Of a DNA stretch of 30,963 nt, positions 10,901 through 23,001 are shown piece by piece. The notes beneath the pieces are model-generated. The model did not search any database. It saw nothing but the letters and a program-made list of their open reading frames with translations, and had not been told where the DNA came from. The DNA is from Hirudo medicinalis (taxonomy: Eukaryota > Annelida > Clitellata > Hirudinida > Hirudinidae), in contig MPNW01000606.1 of the NCBI GenBank assembly GCA_011800805.1, positions 6,870 to 37,832 of the forward strand. The letters run 5' to 3'. Positions within the stretch are counted from its first letter, which is position 1; each line of letters opens with the position of its first letter. The translations under genes and the position numbers were made by a program.

Positions 10901-13900
10901 TTTAATCATGCAACATTGATGAGGGGAGGCCGACTGTTTGACAGATTGATACCGCTTATTACTTCATACACTATGCCGCTCCATGCTGAGTCTCTGAGTG
11001 TCCTAGCCGGGCATGGTCCAAAGCCTTTATAGGACCCCATGCTGGATAAAATATGGTCGACAGGATCGCCCGCATGTTCGTGAGGAATTGTTGGGTTCAA
11101 ATGAATTAATTTTTGTTTGGAATTATTAATGAAATTATTGACATGTTAATAATGTTAACGAAATTGATTACTTTGATGCTCGAAGCATTGATTTTTGTCA
11201 GAGCATCAATTAGTTATCTGTGTTTTAATTAATTTTTATTGGTCTTTGGTAAAGAATTACGCTATCTTAAATTTTCCAGGTGCCTGGTATTACTTTTTCA
11301 GTCAATCATTCGATTATTTTATACGTTTTCGTTCATTAAGTTTCAGCGGCTAAAAATTTAAAAAATCGTGTTGGTTAAAAAGGCCCGAATTCGAAAAGTC
11401 GCAATTCGTTCGCTAAAAAAAAAATAAAACTAGTGATTTATCAATGATCAGTTTTTAGCGTGGAAATTCATGCCTACTCAAATCACTGGAACATGTGGAA
11501 AGGGATTCCATCCGGACGTGGAGTTAGAAGAGGAAAATGAAATGTCCAGGGAGCGGATGTTTGACTGAATGGTATGGGACGCTGCACGGGGATCCTGAGA
11601 AAGTCCCCGAGGATTTCAATGTGGAAAGCCACTCAATCCCATGTCGGAGATTTCCAAATTTTAAAGCCATGTTTTTCCAGTTTCCACCTGATCGCTTATT
11701 ATCTTCATTTTCTCTTCTATTCTGCCGTGTCCCTGGCTAGTTGTGAACTTTCGAAATTTTTCCACCCCGTCCGTGACTCGATCGAAGATTTAAGTTTATT
11801 TACATTCACAACTTTAGCCGATGACCCACGGAGCATTAGGGTTGCGGAGATGGAAAGGTGTGTGTGAACTGTTGCTTCCCATTCCCGCATACCCCACTCG
11901 ATGTCATCGTAGCGACCATCGCATGCGCTGAGCAGGAACAGGTCTGTCATTCCTTAATTGATGTAGCGTTTTATTTCGTGCTGTTGAAAGCAAGCGAACT
12001 CTAATGGTTCCCCGTTCGACTGTACGCCGAACTTATATACGTCCAAGAATGCGTACATGCTCGCCAGTTGCACGCGAGCTCCTCCCTCCGGTTGGAAAAC
12101 TGCTAATGGAACTGACACGCCTCGAACTGTGTTCAGTTTTTAGAAGGGACGTCCGTACGCAGCATGTGATCTCGATGGCAGGAGAAGCAATATCAAGGAG
12201 ATTTACATAACACGGAAGCTGCAAATCCGCAGGAGACGTGCTTAGAACTCTCCTATAGATGTCGACTCATCAATTACAGAGAAATCATACTCTCTCGATG
12301 TTTTTGGATTCTTTGTCTGTAATCTCCACGGAATTATCCGCTAGTTGTGACTCGACCTGACGACGACGAGACGAGAGTCAGCACTCCGAATATTCGTGAT
12401 TTTGACTTTAAACGATGTCAATAATTTTCAACTCTTCCAACTCCTCGGAAAATGTGAGGTCTGAAAATGGCGTTGAGTGGAAAACGATAAATCTGACGGG
12501 AGACGGAAAGCGACACCGGGGGAATCGCCGGGAAATGCGATCGGTGGATGGAATCGGAGATGGAGAAATGGCTACCATTACAGGGCAGCACATATAAACG
12601 CGAGGCGAGTGAAATGCGGACCCATCAGCTTATTTCACGTTGCATAACGCGCTGAGAGGCTCGTCCGAGCAATCGCGTGCCGAAGAGAATCGAGAATGAT
12701 GGCGAGTCTGACTGGAGTAATTCCTCATCCTGTCAGTTGCCTCCATTTCCAAACAGCGGCACGAGAGAACTTTTTAAAGAGCAATTTCATGCAACGTTTT
12801 TTTTTTATTCTCACTTTTCGGCGCTTATCAATCAATCTGGAAGTTATTCATAGATTGATTGGAAATTGCATACTGGAAAAACACAAGATATAAACATAAC
12901 TTTAACAGTATCTATATTATTAATCATCATAATGAAAAAATTCTTGGAATTCTCCACATAAAATTGAAAGAGAAAAATATCTCAAAAGCTTCAATCGAAT
13001 CATTCCTAGGGTCGTCTTCCATTCGGCAACCATGAAGGGCTCGTCGCGGGACACTCCAATAAGTGTCGAGTGGGAGGGATTAAGATGAGTTATCTGCCCC
13101 TTCAAACGGGACGCCCCGCCCTAGACTCGTAAACTTCCCGGGGATGATGGTGTAAACAACTCCCGACTCTTTGATCGTGTCGTGACCATCCTGTAAGCCT
13201 TCATTTATTTTTAAGTTCAACACTTGTGCTTCTTGTTGCTGTCGATGTAGTTCTGCAAAACTCTTTCATTCACAACCTCATTTCTTCTGCCTCTCGAAAA
13301 CAGTCAAATTTAGATATTCAGGATGGTTTTCATAACTAATTTTGACCCTGCTTTTCGAGGCCGACTTAAATGTGTGTTATGATTTTTAAGGCACTAACTT
13401 GATAAGTGTAACATCTTAAGTTTAAATTTTATAGATCTACAACCAGGCAGAAATCGACGTGAGAGATAATTAAACGTTAGGAGGCCAAACATTTTCGAAG
13501 AAGTGAAGTAAGAAAAAGTGTTGATTAGTGCTTGTGGAAGCAGAAATGTTAGTCGTGTCAATGCATTAACACTCAACCCCAATTCAATTCCATTCCTGTT
13601 GCATGGAATGCATGGAAAATAGTCCGGAAGCATTGAAGACGTGCACAGCCAGGAATAATAGAGAACGGCGCCTGGACATTTCCAAAGCATCGAGAGTTCC
13701 ACATGGACCTTTTAGACGTGCTTCCGAAAGTTAAGTGAAGCGGATTGTCAACGGCTGTGTGTCTCAAAACCTCGTCACCTTTATCTGTTACGTAACGCCA
13801 TGTTTACCATGTCATTTCATTAAAACGATCTCGTTGTGAAGTCGATACAATTTCCACCCCTTAGCGTGGAGCCACGATTTTTATCACGATTAGATGAGTA

Positions 13901-15195
13901 ACATTTAATATTATTAGCCAGGTAGTTTTTTCCCAGAGATAGTGCAGCTTTTGCGTGCCACGTAAGAAGGAGTTAAATGTTCGGATTCAATTTTTGGTTT
14001 GCAAGAAATGATCTTTCAAAGACAGCAAGTTTGAAATAGTCTTTTAAGTGGTGGAAATAATGAATCTTGAGCTTCAATTCTTGATCCCTGTGATTATCCA
14101 TTAGCGTTAAGATTCAGGATTCAAATAAATCCCAACATTAAAACGATCTCAAATGTTACTTTTGGAGATAGGTTATAATATATTGTCATTAGCGAATCGA
14201 ATCTGAAGATGTCTATCAATGCAAATGTTAATGAAAACATTGACTCTAATAAAACTTTATATCCTTCAAGAGGTACTCATTAATTTAATTACCGATTTTA
14301 TTACGAGATTAGCTTTGTTTAGGCATAATTAGCGTTAAAGTGTCGAGTATTGAACTCAGAAATAATAATAACATTAGTGAAACGTCTGCCCTATCTTACA
14401 ATCTTGAAGATTTGAACTTTGGTATTTTTGAGTTTTAGTGAATATAACTGATGCTGTAGTTTAAAGAACATCCCATCAAATGGCTTGTCTATATTTTCCA
14501 GTCTTGAGATGTAAATGTCAGATTTACAACGTGTAACTTTTACTAACATTTCTTTGATACAGGTCTGGTTTCAGAACCGCCGCGCCAAGTGGAAAAAGAG
14601 GAAGAAAACGACGAACGTGTTTCGTTCTCCGGGAGCGCTGCTGCCACCGACCTGTCTCTCTCCATTCTCGGCTTCCATCAACGACTCGTTCTTCAATTTC
14701 GACCATTCCCCGAGGAACTGGTCATCTGTTGGGGCATCTTCCATGATTCCACACCAGTTGGGCTCCACCAACCACCTCCCTGTCGTCAATTCCATGACCG
14801 GCGCACCTCACCATCACAATCCCTTCACGTCATCTGTTCCGCCATTTCCACTATCGAGGCAAATGACCCCCATCTCTGGCCTGGGTCTATCTCAATCCCA
14901 CCAGTTGAATAACGGCAACAACCTAGCATCACTGACGAGTCAGCATCCCTACTGTCTAGGCATGTCTTCCCATAGTTCCCCTTCCAATGGGGGAATGTAT
15001 CCGTCATCCGGTAGCATGTATAGCGATTCCCCGATGTCCTCGGGACATGTAGGCAACCATCTTTCCTCTTACCACCAAGCACAACAGCAGCAAGAGAGCT
15101 CTGAAGACACCTGGCGAGGGACCAGCATTGCCGAACTGAGACGCAAGGCTATTGAGCACACGGTGTCTATGACGGGCATGGTCGGCTATCGATGA
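7910..15195 (+). CDS. otp: Orthopedia (Otp) paired-class homeobox transcription factor
   Basis: Exons 7910-8443 and 14563-15195, 388 aa, phase-0 intron with donor CAG|GTTTGT and acceptor GATACAG. Residues 30-115 are rich in Gln, Asn, His and Ser. The homeodomain is residues 133-192 ([20 protein letters not shown] through [10 protein letters not shown]), with Gln50 and Asn51. The intron lies between homeodomain residues 46 and 47, a position typical of paired-class genes. Directly after the homeodomain, [14 protein letters not shown] is a hallmark of Otp. The C-terminus (about 365-388) carries an OAR motif, [16 protein letters not shown]. Otp is a nuclear DNA-binding factor that specifies neuroendocrine and other neuronal types. 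The vertebrate N-terminal conserved segment is absent, so either this lineage has diverged or an upstream exon is spliced onto the acceptor-like site at the ATG. The identity is secure, the exact start less so. Confidence 0.93.
8444..14562 (+). other. otp: Large otp intron (6.1 kb)
   Basis: It splits the homeodomain between codons 46 and 47. AT-rich DNA fills about 8444-10450 and 13800-14550. G/T-rich degenerate repeats occur near 10498-10895. More balanced islands lie at about 10570-10770, 10905-11100, 11460-11960, 12000-12710 and 12950-13200. None contains a supported gene. Position in the intron of a developmental regulator makes the islands candidate enhancers, but nothing in the sequence alone proves it. 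Confidence 0.85.
10498..10895. repeat. Two degenerate G/T-rich repeat tracts
   Basis: Tracts at about 10498-10560 and 10773-10895 are built from variants of TTGATGGTTGAGTGGATGG and GGGTGGGTGGTTGAT. They bracket a non-repetitive 210-bp block. They look like decayed minisatellites; no terminal repeats or target-site duplication typical of a mobile element were found. Confidence 0.45.
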
Positions 15196-15310
15196 CAATG
15201 AATGGACGGATATGTGCATTGAAGCACGTATCTGCGTGTATGATATTTTTTATAATTAGAAATAATATTGTTACGGGTATTTGTTCTGTTAATTAAGCAA
15301 TTGAACCAGA

Positions 15311-15359
15311 AATAAACAGAAACGTTAAAGCGTCTAGTTTCTAAATTAATTGCAATAAA
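15311..15359 (+). terminator. otp: Poly(A) signals of otp
   Basis: Canonical AATAAA hexamers occur at 15311-15316 and 15354-15359, about 115 and 160 nt after the TGA stop, on the coding strand. Either could direct 3' end formation. Confidence 0.6.
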
Positions 15360-15644
15360 CGACATCTGGTGACAAATTCCTCACAGAAACATGACAAAAA
15401 CCGGTTAGCATTGAAAAGCATCATTAACAACTAATGGTGTGAAAGTAAATACCATACTTATGTATGCATTCTGTCACATTTAAGAATAAGTTCCACGTAG
15501 TTTCGTATTTTTTTTAATTTTGCAAATATCCACATCAACTTATGGTTTAAATTATATCAAACTCCAAATCTTCAAATCAACAAAATATGTACACCAGGAA
15601 TAAACCAAATTCAAACTGTTTATAACTGCTGATAAAAGCAATAA

Positions 15645-17328
15645 CTATTTAATAAACTTCTTAAATAATGTTGAACGAAGGAATCCAGAATTGTAGAGTC
15701 CGATTATTGTGAGCAACAAGAAGTATGAGACCATCAAAAGGATGAATTTGTGTCTGGAAAGCCATGATTGTTGTTTTCTGCAGAATAAAATGATTTGAAA
15801 CAAGAAGAAATATTAATATTGTGATAAATCTAATCATAAGTCGTTTGACATTTGCTAGGAAATTTAAGATTTGCATTTTATTAGATGTGGCACATTGTGG
15901 AAAGTAGAATCCCATAATTACATCAATAATAAAATGTAACGATATGAGATGTCGAAAATGTAACTTTCTCTTTCATTTCTTAAGCCCTTCCAAATGAATG
16001 CAAACACCAGTTCAACACAAAAACAATTAAGCATTTTTGATGTCATTACTTAAAATGTGTTTTATTCTAAATTTAAATTTGAAAGTAGAATCAAAAACTA
16101 CCTACTTCAAATATTTATCTCTGGAAGCATAAACAAGAACATATTTGACTCTCAGTAAATCATCATTTGTCACAACATAATACTTTTCAGGAATATCTCC
16201 ACCTATGCTTCCTTCAATTCTTTTCCTACGTTTTGAACCTTCTAAGAAACCGAAAATTAGATTTATTATTATTAAATGTATTATAATTATTATCATCATT
16301 ATTATTATGTGTTTTTTAATAAATGTAGCCATAACAAATTATTGCATTTATATTGAATGAATAGTTTAGTTATTTATAACACAAATAATTTGTTTATAAA
16401 AACCTTGAACTTTGCACTTGACCCCATCATCCTCAATGATTTCACAAACAGCCACACAACTCAGTTTCTGACCAAGCATGCTAGCAGACCAGCCATGGCC
16501 ATAAGGAGAATAATCAAGACTCACTGACAATTCACTTGATAGATACGTCCCTTCACCAAATAGAGCATTCTGAAATTATGTTCCAATAGCAACAATACTA
16601 TCATATTTTTAGCTTCAAAGTCAAAGGTTTACAAACCTTATTAAGATTATTCCTAAGACCATTATGGAGGATTGAATAAAAGTTTTCTAGCTTACTGCCA
16701 TGGTAGGCATAGATGACATTTCTAGAACCTTTCAACTCCAAAAACTTTTCCTGAAGTGAAGGGGGATGCTCCACTTCAAATATGTGGGTCGGAGCAGTCA
16801 CTCTGTAGGTCTGACCTGTTTTTCCCTTAATTTCTGAAAACTAAATAATTGTATTGTGAATACTTTTTGCATTCACAAAAAGTATCAAATCTTCAGTAAT
16901 ATTAGAATGATCAGCATAAATTACTTTGTTAGGATCACATGTTTTTAGAGAAAATCTTTTCTTTGAATAAAGCCAATACAGGAGTTGCAAAGCTCTTTCA
17001 TCACTACAACCATGTGAAAGCAAATCTTCTAGCTTCAATAATTTAGAGAGGTCTCTACGCTGTATTAAATACATATAAACATGATAACAACTACATAAAA
17101 ATAACAAATAGGCAATATACTGAGCATGATCATTAAAGCATCAAATGATGTTACCAGTGAATCGAAATCCTTCCCCGAGTTAAAATAAGAGGGTGGAAAT
17201 GGCCTAAGCACTGTGTCATGTCTGTAACTATTAGCCGCACAAACGAAGATGCTTGTTAAAAAATCATAAGCAAGAATATCATCATTAATTCCCAGCTCCA
17301 AAAGTTGGTCTTGTAGACAATCCGCCAT
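15645..17328 (-). CDS. PARP16: PARP16, ER tail-anchored mono-ADP-ribosyltransferase
   Basis: Six minus-strand exons: 17155-17328, 16925-17059, 16637-16840, 16404-16569, 16106-16241 and 15645-15777. They give 315 aa (human 322), with phases agreeing at every junction. PARP16 is an ER and nuclear-envelope enzyme that mono-ADP-ribosylates the stress sensors PERK and IRE1. The N-terminal helical part holds [15 protein letters not shown]. The catalytic domain has [19 protein letters not shown] (H150), [12 protein letters not shown] (Y180) and [20 protein letters not shown] (Y247/248), consistent with the H-Y-Y set of PARP16. The last exon encodes a membrane span near residues 282-300 ([19 protein letters not shown]) and a short basic tail, as in the human protein. 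Reading on past 16106 without splicing hits a stop and would lose this anchor. The start was chosen at 17328 by alignment to the family and a good Kozak context (GGCGATGG). Confidence 0.95.
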
Positions 17329-17825
17329 CGCCACCCCAACATCGGCTGACCAGTAAATTAAGACCCAGGTGAGATAAACATAAACAACAGCAATTTTAAT
17401 ATTGCTAAATTTTGTACTTATACTCAAATCAATCATTGTATTTAAAACACAGCCTGACTAACAAACCAATAATTTTCTAAATCTAGTGATATCAACTAAC
17501 AGAATTACTGTGGCAACCAATTCTTTAAAATTGTCCACAGGTTTACATTCAGACATCGATAGTTTCCAGCGAAACACCTTACTAGCAGTCCCATTCGCCT
17601 CATCCCGGTTGCTACGCGCCAAATCTCAAAACAAAAATCTTCGAGCAAGCCCATTTATTGACGGCGAATTCAAAACCTGATCTGTAGAATTCCTATAACT
17701 TCCAATTACCTAATTTATAACGGAACATAACGTAAAGACAAGATTGCAAGACGACCAATGTTTCTATTCTCAAAGTTAAAACATGTTCAAGAGGTGTTAG
17801 CCATGTTGCAAAATCTTTAAGGGCT
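17329..17825. other. eEF2 3' UTR and PARP16 upstream region
   Basis: Both flanking genes run on the minus strand, so this 0.5 kb must hold the end of eEF2 transcription and the start of PARP16. I see no AATAAA on the minus strand soon after the eEF2 stop, only variants such as AATAGA and TATAAA. No other gene is supported. Confidence 0.6.
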
Positions 17826-20800
17826 CTACAGCTTGTCCAGGAAGTTGTCAAGAGGTGGGATTGTAGGACTGAGTCCCTTGCGCTTCCTGATGTCGCCCAC
17901 TACCTGGCAGGGCTTGGTTCCTTGCTCAAAGGGATCTCCATTGAGGATCTGCCAGTGATCAAACACGCACTGAGGGAAAGCCTGGCCACCGGTATTGGAA
18001 CGCAAATCGGCAGTGAAACCTGGAAGGTTACCAAATATTAGTTAAAGGAATTACGCCAAGCATATTATACAAGTTAATAGCTACACATACCGAAAGACTC
18101 ATTGACTGGCAGGTAGGCCTTGACAACGAACATTGGAGTTCCAACAACACGGTTCTCCTCAAAGACATGTCCACGCCTTCTATTCAAGACACCATAGATA
18201 CCACCAACAACAGCCTCTGGAGATTGGATCTCAACCAGGTACACTGGCTCAAGGAGACGAGGGGCAGCCGTGAGAACTGAGGCATAGAAGCATCTCCTGG
18301 CAGTTGGGATGATCTGTCCACCACCACGATGGATGGTGTCAGTGTGGAGTGTGACATCATGGATGTCAAAACGGACTCCTCTCATGTGCTCATCACAGAG
18401 AACACCCTGTCAAATATGAAATTAATTTAAGGCTACATAAAATTATTGTATGACCTAAACCATAACACGTACCTCCTTTGAGGCCCACTGGAATCCAGCA
18501 ACAACACTGTCTTTGATTTCATTCAGGTACTGCACTCCCTTGGTGCAGTCAACAACAATGTTTGGTCCAGTCGTCTCAGGTCCAAAGCACCAGATCTTAC
18601 GTGCCTCAGTGATATCGTAATCATAAGTCTCAGCCAAATATCTGGCTCTCTCCTTCAATTCCTGTCTCTGGGTAACCTTGCCATTGTCAATATCTGCAGG
18701 AAGACCATCGGGCATGGGGCGAGCCTTCATGTACAGTCTGTTATGCTTGTTGGGAGACTTGGACAGGCACATCCTATCTGACTCCTCACTGACAGTTTCT
18801 CTGTAGGAAACAACTGGATCTGAAACCTTGATTGGGACACAGGCATGGTCCTCTTCCAAATCCTTCAGGCAGATCTCAAGATGGAGCTCACCAGCTCCAG
18901 CAATGATGTGCTCACCAGACTCTTCAATGCTGATCTAAAAATATGAAATATAAATCATATAACTCTCTAAACACTTTTTGTCTTAACATGTCACTCACCT
19001 GCACAAGAGGATCAGACTTGGAGAGACGCTTAAGACCCTCAACCAACTTGGGGAGATCGGCAGGGTTCTTGCATTCTACGGCAACTCTGACAACAGGGCT
19101 AACGCTGAACTTCATCACACGAAGATTGTGGGCATTTTCAAAAGTTGTGATGGTTCCAGTCTTGACCAAGAATTGATCAACACCAACAAGACCACAGACA
19201 TTACCACATGGGACATCCTCAATTGGTTCAGTGTATCTTCCCATCATCAAGATTGTCCTCTGGATGCTCTTAACATAGAGATCCTCCTTCTTTCCATGGG
19301 TGTAGTTGGGTCCCATGATCCTAGCCTTCATTCCAGTGACAACAACACCAGAGAAGACACGACCAAAGGCAAAGAACCTACCCTTGTCAGAAGTCGGTAC
19401 CATCTTAGACACATACATCATCAGGGGTCCCTTGGAATCACAGTTCTTTATGGCTACATAAAGCAATTATGCTTTAGTATTTTGGAAGTACTATTCAATT
19501 GTAAATAATCTGAACTTACCAAGAGCAGCCTCATCATCATGGGGTCCTTCGTACAAGAGCTCCATCCTGTACCTCTGAGCAGTAACTGGGGAAGGCAAAT
19601 GAATGGTGATCATCTGAAGAAGAGCATCTCCAGCAGGCAACCACTTCCTCATGACAACCTTCATAAGTTGCTTTTCTTGGTTCTCCTTCTCCTCAGCTGT
19701 CAGCTTGATTCCAAGCTTCTCGCAAAGGGCAAGAGCCTCTTCCTTAGGCTTCCTCATACAAAACTCAAACACTTTGTAGATAGGATCCAAGATGTACTGA
19801 GTGAAACCCCTGACATATCCAGCCTTGCATTCTTTGTCCCATTTCTTTTCCTTGGGGTTGTAGAACTGGTCTCCCCAGAACCTCTTCATCAGCTTGTGAG
19901 CTTCAATCTTGAACTTCTCAGAGTAAATTTCAGCAAACTGCTTGAGAGTGAAAGCCCATCCATGAAGTCCAGAACCAAATCCAACAGTTCCCTTGGCAGG
20001 GTCAACCATAACCTCTCCCATTGGTCCACCATCCTCACCATAAGTGGCAATGATGACATTCACATTTTCAACTGTCCTCTGGAAGGTCTGATACAGATCC
20101 TCAGGAGCAAGCTGGAGGGTGAGCAGAGCAAGATCCATCTTGTTCATGAAAAGAACAGGCTTAATTCTCTCAGCAATAGCTTGTCTCAACACAGTTTCAG
20201 TCTGGACACAGACACCTGTCAATAAAAGTATGTGTTGAGACAAATAATAAATATCATCAGTATCATGCAATAGTTACCTGAGACACAATCAACTACAACA
20301 AGGGCACCATCAGTAACTCTGAGGGCAGCAGTGACCTCAGATGAGAAATCAACGTGGCCTGGTGAATCAATCAAGTTAATCAAGAAAGAGTTGATTCCCT
20401 CTTCACGGGGCTGGCTAATGTGCTGAAGATCCTTCTCAGGAAGGGAATAGTACAAAGAGATGGCAGTAGACTTGATGGTGATACACCTCTCCTGCTCGTC
20501 CTTCCTGGTGTCAGTGAATCTCATTTCTCCGGCCTTGGCTGAGGCAATGATACCGGCCTTGCTGACCAGTGAATCAGTCAATGTTGACTTTCCGTGATCT
20601 ACATGGGCAATCACAGACATGTTCCTAATGTTCTTCTTCTTGTCCATGATCCCACGGATCTCGTCAATTGTAAAGTTAACCTGACAACAAATAATTTGTC
20701 TTAAAATAACGGTTAGCAAAATATAAAAAACTTAATAGCATTACACATTGAATGATGAATGTAACCATGCTAGACACCGATCCGACATCATGCTATAACG

Positions 20801-21065
20801 AAATTGCATCGCGTGGCGCTATTGCGTCGTAATAAGTCAAAAATGAAGGTCAAAATTTGACCAAGTCGCATGCCTCCGAAAAATCAAAAGAATTTAAGCT
20901 GAAATGGTATCACGTGTGCTAATGAGATACATTAGCAATACCGATGACGTCGACGCAATAGACAATCACGTTCACGAATTTTTATTAGCATTTTATTGTG
21001 TTTTTCAGCTAGATTTAATAAGAATAAAAAAGTAAATCAGAAAATATAAATGGAGGCCTCACCAT
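17826..21065 (-). CDS. EEF2: Translation elongation factor eEF2
   Basis: Seven minus-strand exons: 21063-21065 (ATG only), 20278-20680, 19520-20215, 18999-19453, 18473-18934, 18091-18406 and 17826-18019. They give 842 aa with all phases matching, the same length as yeast eEF2. This GTPase drives ribosomal translocation. Visible motifs are AHVDHGKST (26-34), the switch I segment [13 protein letters not shown] with Thr57 and Thr59 (the eEF2-kinase sites), [12 protein letters not shown], and the domain IV loop [12 protein letters not shown]. His699 in that loop is the residue converted to diphthamide. The C-terminus is [15 protein letters not shown]. Intron 1 (20681-21062) directly follows the start codon, as in vertebrate EEF2; the other introns are short (about 60-80 bp). 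Everything expected of a functional gene is intact. Confidence 0.98.
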
Positions 21066-21131
21066 CTTTGATGTTCTTCGATTATTCTCAAGAGCGAACC
21101 AAAGCCTCCTCCGGATCACAAACGGTCGAGT

Positions 21132-21138
21132 AGAAAGG
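21132..21138 (-). promoter_or_regulatory. EEF2: Possible 5' TOP start of eEF2 mRNA
   Basis: On the minus strand CCTTTCT lies about 70 nt upstream of the ATG, in a pyrimidine-rich context. eEF2 mRNAs of animals usually begin with a C followed by pyrimidines (TOP), which puts their translation under mTOR/LARP1 control. The cap site is not known, so this is a candidate only. Confidence 0.35.
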
Positions 21139-23001
21139 AATGGGTAAATATCTAATTGCTCTGCGTCACAAGTATATCCAAAAGATATTATTAAATTTAA
21201 TAATTTAAAATATTAAAAAATAAATTTAATTTGTTAAAAATTAAAATAACAATTAATTTGAATTGAATTTCCATTTCAAAAATATATTTTTATAAAATGC
21301 GCTCAAATGTTTTATAAATTGTTTTCCCATAATATTAAAATTTCCTGTAAGTTAATTGACTAGATATGAATTTATAAATAAATACAAATATACCTAAAGA
21401 ATAAAGCAATCTCATTGATATATGTTTTATGTCACTCATGCTGTTACTTGAGATCAACAGATTGAGGGTATTTTTTTTTCTTTGTCCATGTTTTGAAGAT
21501 ACTTATTATTAGTGAGAGGTGGAACTATGCTTTGACTAAAAAATGATGTGCTGTAATGTTTTTTTTTAATTCAGTGCAATTTAATAAAGGAATAAATTTA
21601 GATTATTTAATTAAATTATGTCATTATTCTGTATACTGAATTAACTAGATTAACATAGGGGCATTTCTTCGTGCGATTGTTAAATCATGTAATTGTTGGG
21701 TGGGTCTGGATATATTTAGTGAAAAATTCTGATGTCAGGAAAAGTCAATATTTGTGCTAAACTCCCCATAATTATAAGGAGATATTTCTGATGAAATCTT
21801 TAGTAATAAACTTTGACCAGAGGAAGACAAAGGTTTGCAGTCCTGTAGCGGCCTGATAGAAATTCACAGAATATTTTGCGGAGAATGGATCCGCATTTTT
21901 CATACATGAAGTGAAAAACACAAAGTGACATTTCCGACTGTAGTTTCCTTAGTAAATAATAACTGTGTCACTAATTGATTGATTTTAATTTAATATGAAG
22001 CAGTCGTTCTGTGATGCTAAGAAACTCCAACATATATGTGCTAAATTCCCAGTCTAAATAGCTGATCAAAAAGGTATACATCGCCAATTAATGGCATGGT
22101 AGAATTCCACGATTGAAAGGAAAAAGCTAATGTTCAATAATACTCGTACAACAAGATAAGTCAGATTAGATACAATAATATTTTCTCTTCTGCGGAAATA
22201 AGTCTACAAGGACATTTTTATTTTATCGTACAATGCCACATGCCGTTAGTTCGGCATTTAAAAAAATTTGTTTACAAAACATAGCTCCTCCCCTCACGAA
22301 TAATAAGTATCTTCAAAACCTCGGCTATAAGCTTCAGCCAAAAATAGATTACTTAGTACATAAACAGCAGAATATATGATGATTTTGGTGATGCAAGTTA
22401 AATATATGTATGTATTACACTGGTTTTTAGAACTTCTTCATTATTAGCCAGTTTGGCGAATTTTAATGGCTTAAATGTAAACGACATTTCATAATAAAAG
22501 GCTGCCCTAACTTCATGTCCTTTGGGAAAATGAAAAAATGAGCAGAAAATGAAATTTAAAAATTATGATTAAAAAAAGTGTCTAAGTTCGAAAGGCAACT
22601 TTATTTCACTATTGTAATTTAGGAAATAAAATTTTACTTTTTCACTCCGCCGTAATGTACATAAATACAAAGGAGTACTTTCTCAAAAGTTTCTGATACT
22701 AGAGCCTTCAGCTTATACTTGCACTTAGACTTGTACTTAAATGTAATAAAAAAATATTAAAAGTATAAATATTATTGTCGCGAAAAAGGTCTACTTTTCA
22801 TTCACTACTACATTCAGCTGTTGTCTCAATTTACCTACTTCATATTTTTTCGTCGAAGCCAATTTAACTTCGGAATGTCGGTGGATTTGTTCAATGGTGC
22901 TCGGTTGTATGCATGTTTCTAGCGCATAAATCAAACAATTAATAAGTTAAATGATTTCAAATGCTATTTCAAATTAATTTAATTTAAACTAGCTCAATGC
23001 C
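21139..23001. other. Intergenic, AT-rich
   Basis: No supported gene. The stretch 21180-21300 is very AT-rich, built from runs of AATTTAAT type. It contains the start region of eEF2 on the left and, presumably, the promoter of BLOC1S5 on the right. No TATA box or initiator stands out. Confidence 0.6.

Noticed and set aside
11090..11104. tRNA gene or tRNA-derived SINE suggested by GGGTTCAAAT
   Set aside because: No matching A box at the right distance and no cloverleaf could be drawn, so only a weak lead remains.
14515..14562. Reading otp exon 2 from the in-frame ATG at 14515
   Set aside because: The acceptor GATACAG at 14562 joins in phase to the first homeodomain half. The upstream codons are intron.
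15661..15915. Separate 84-codon hydrophobic minus-strand gene
   Set aside because: It overlaps the PARP16 terminal exon in the wrong frame. The correct frame gives the PARP16 membrane anchor.
17065..17436. Longer PARP16 N-terminus starting at the upstream Met near 17436
   Set aside because: The extra residues have no counterpart in PARP16. The Met at 17328 has better context and fits the family length.
19539..20225. 228-codon plus-strand frame
   Set aside because: It is the antisense of the third eEF2 exon.
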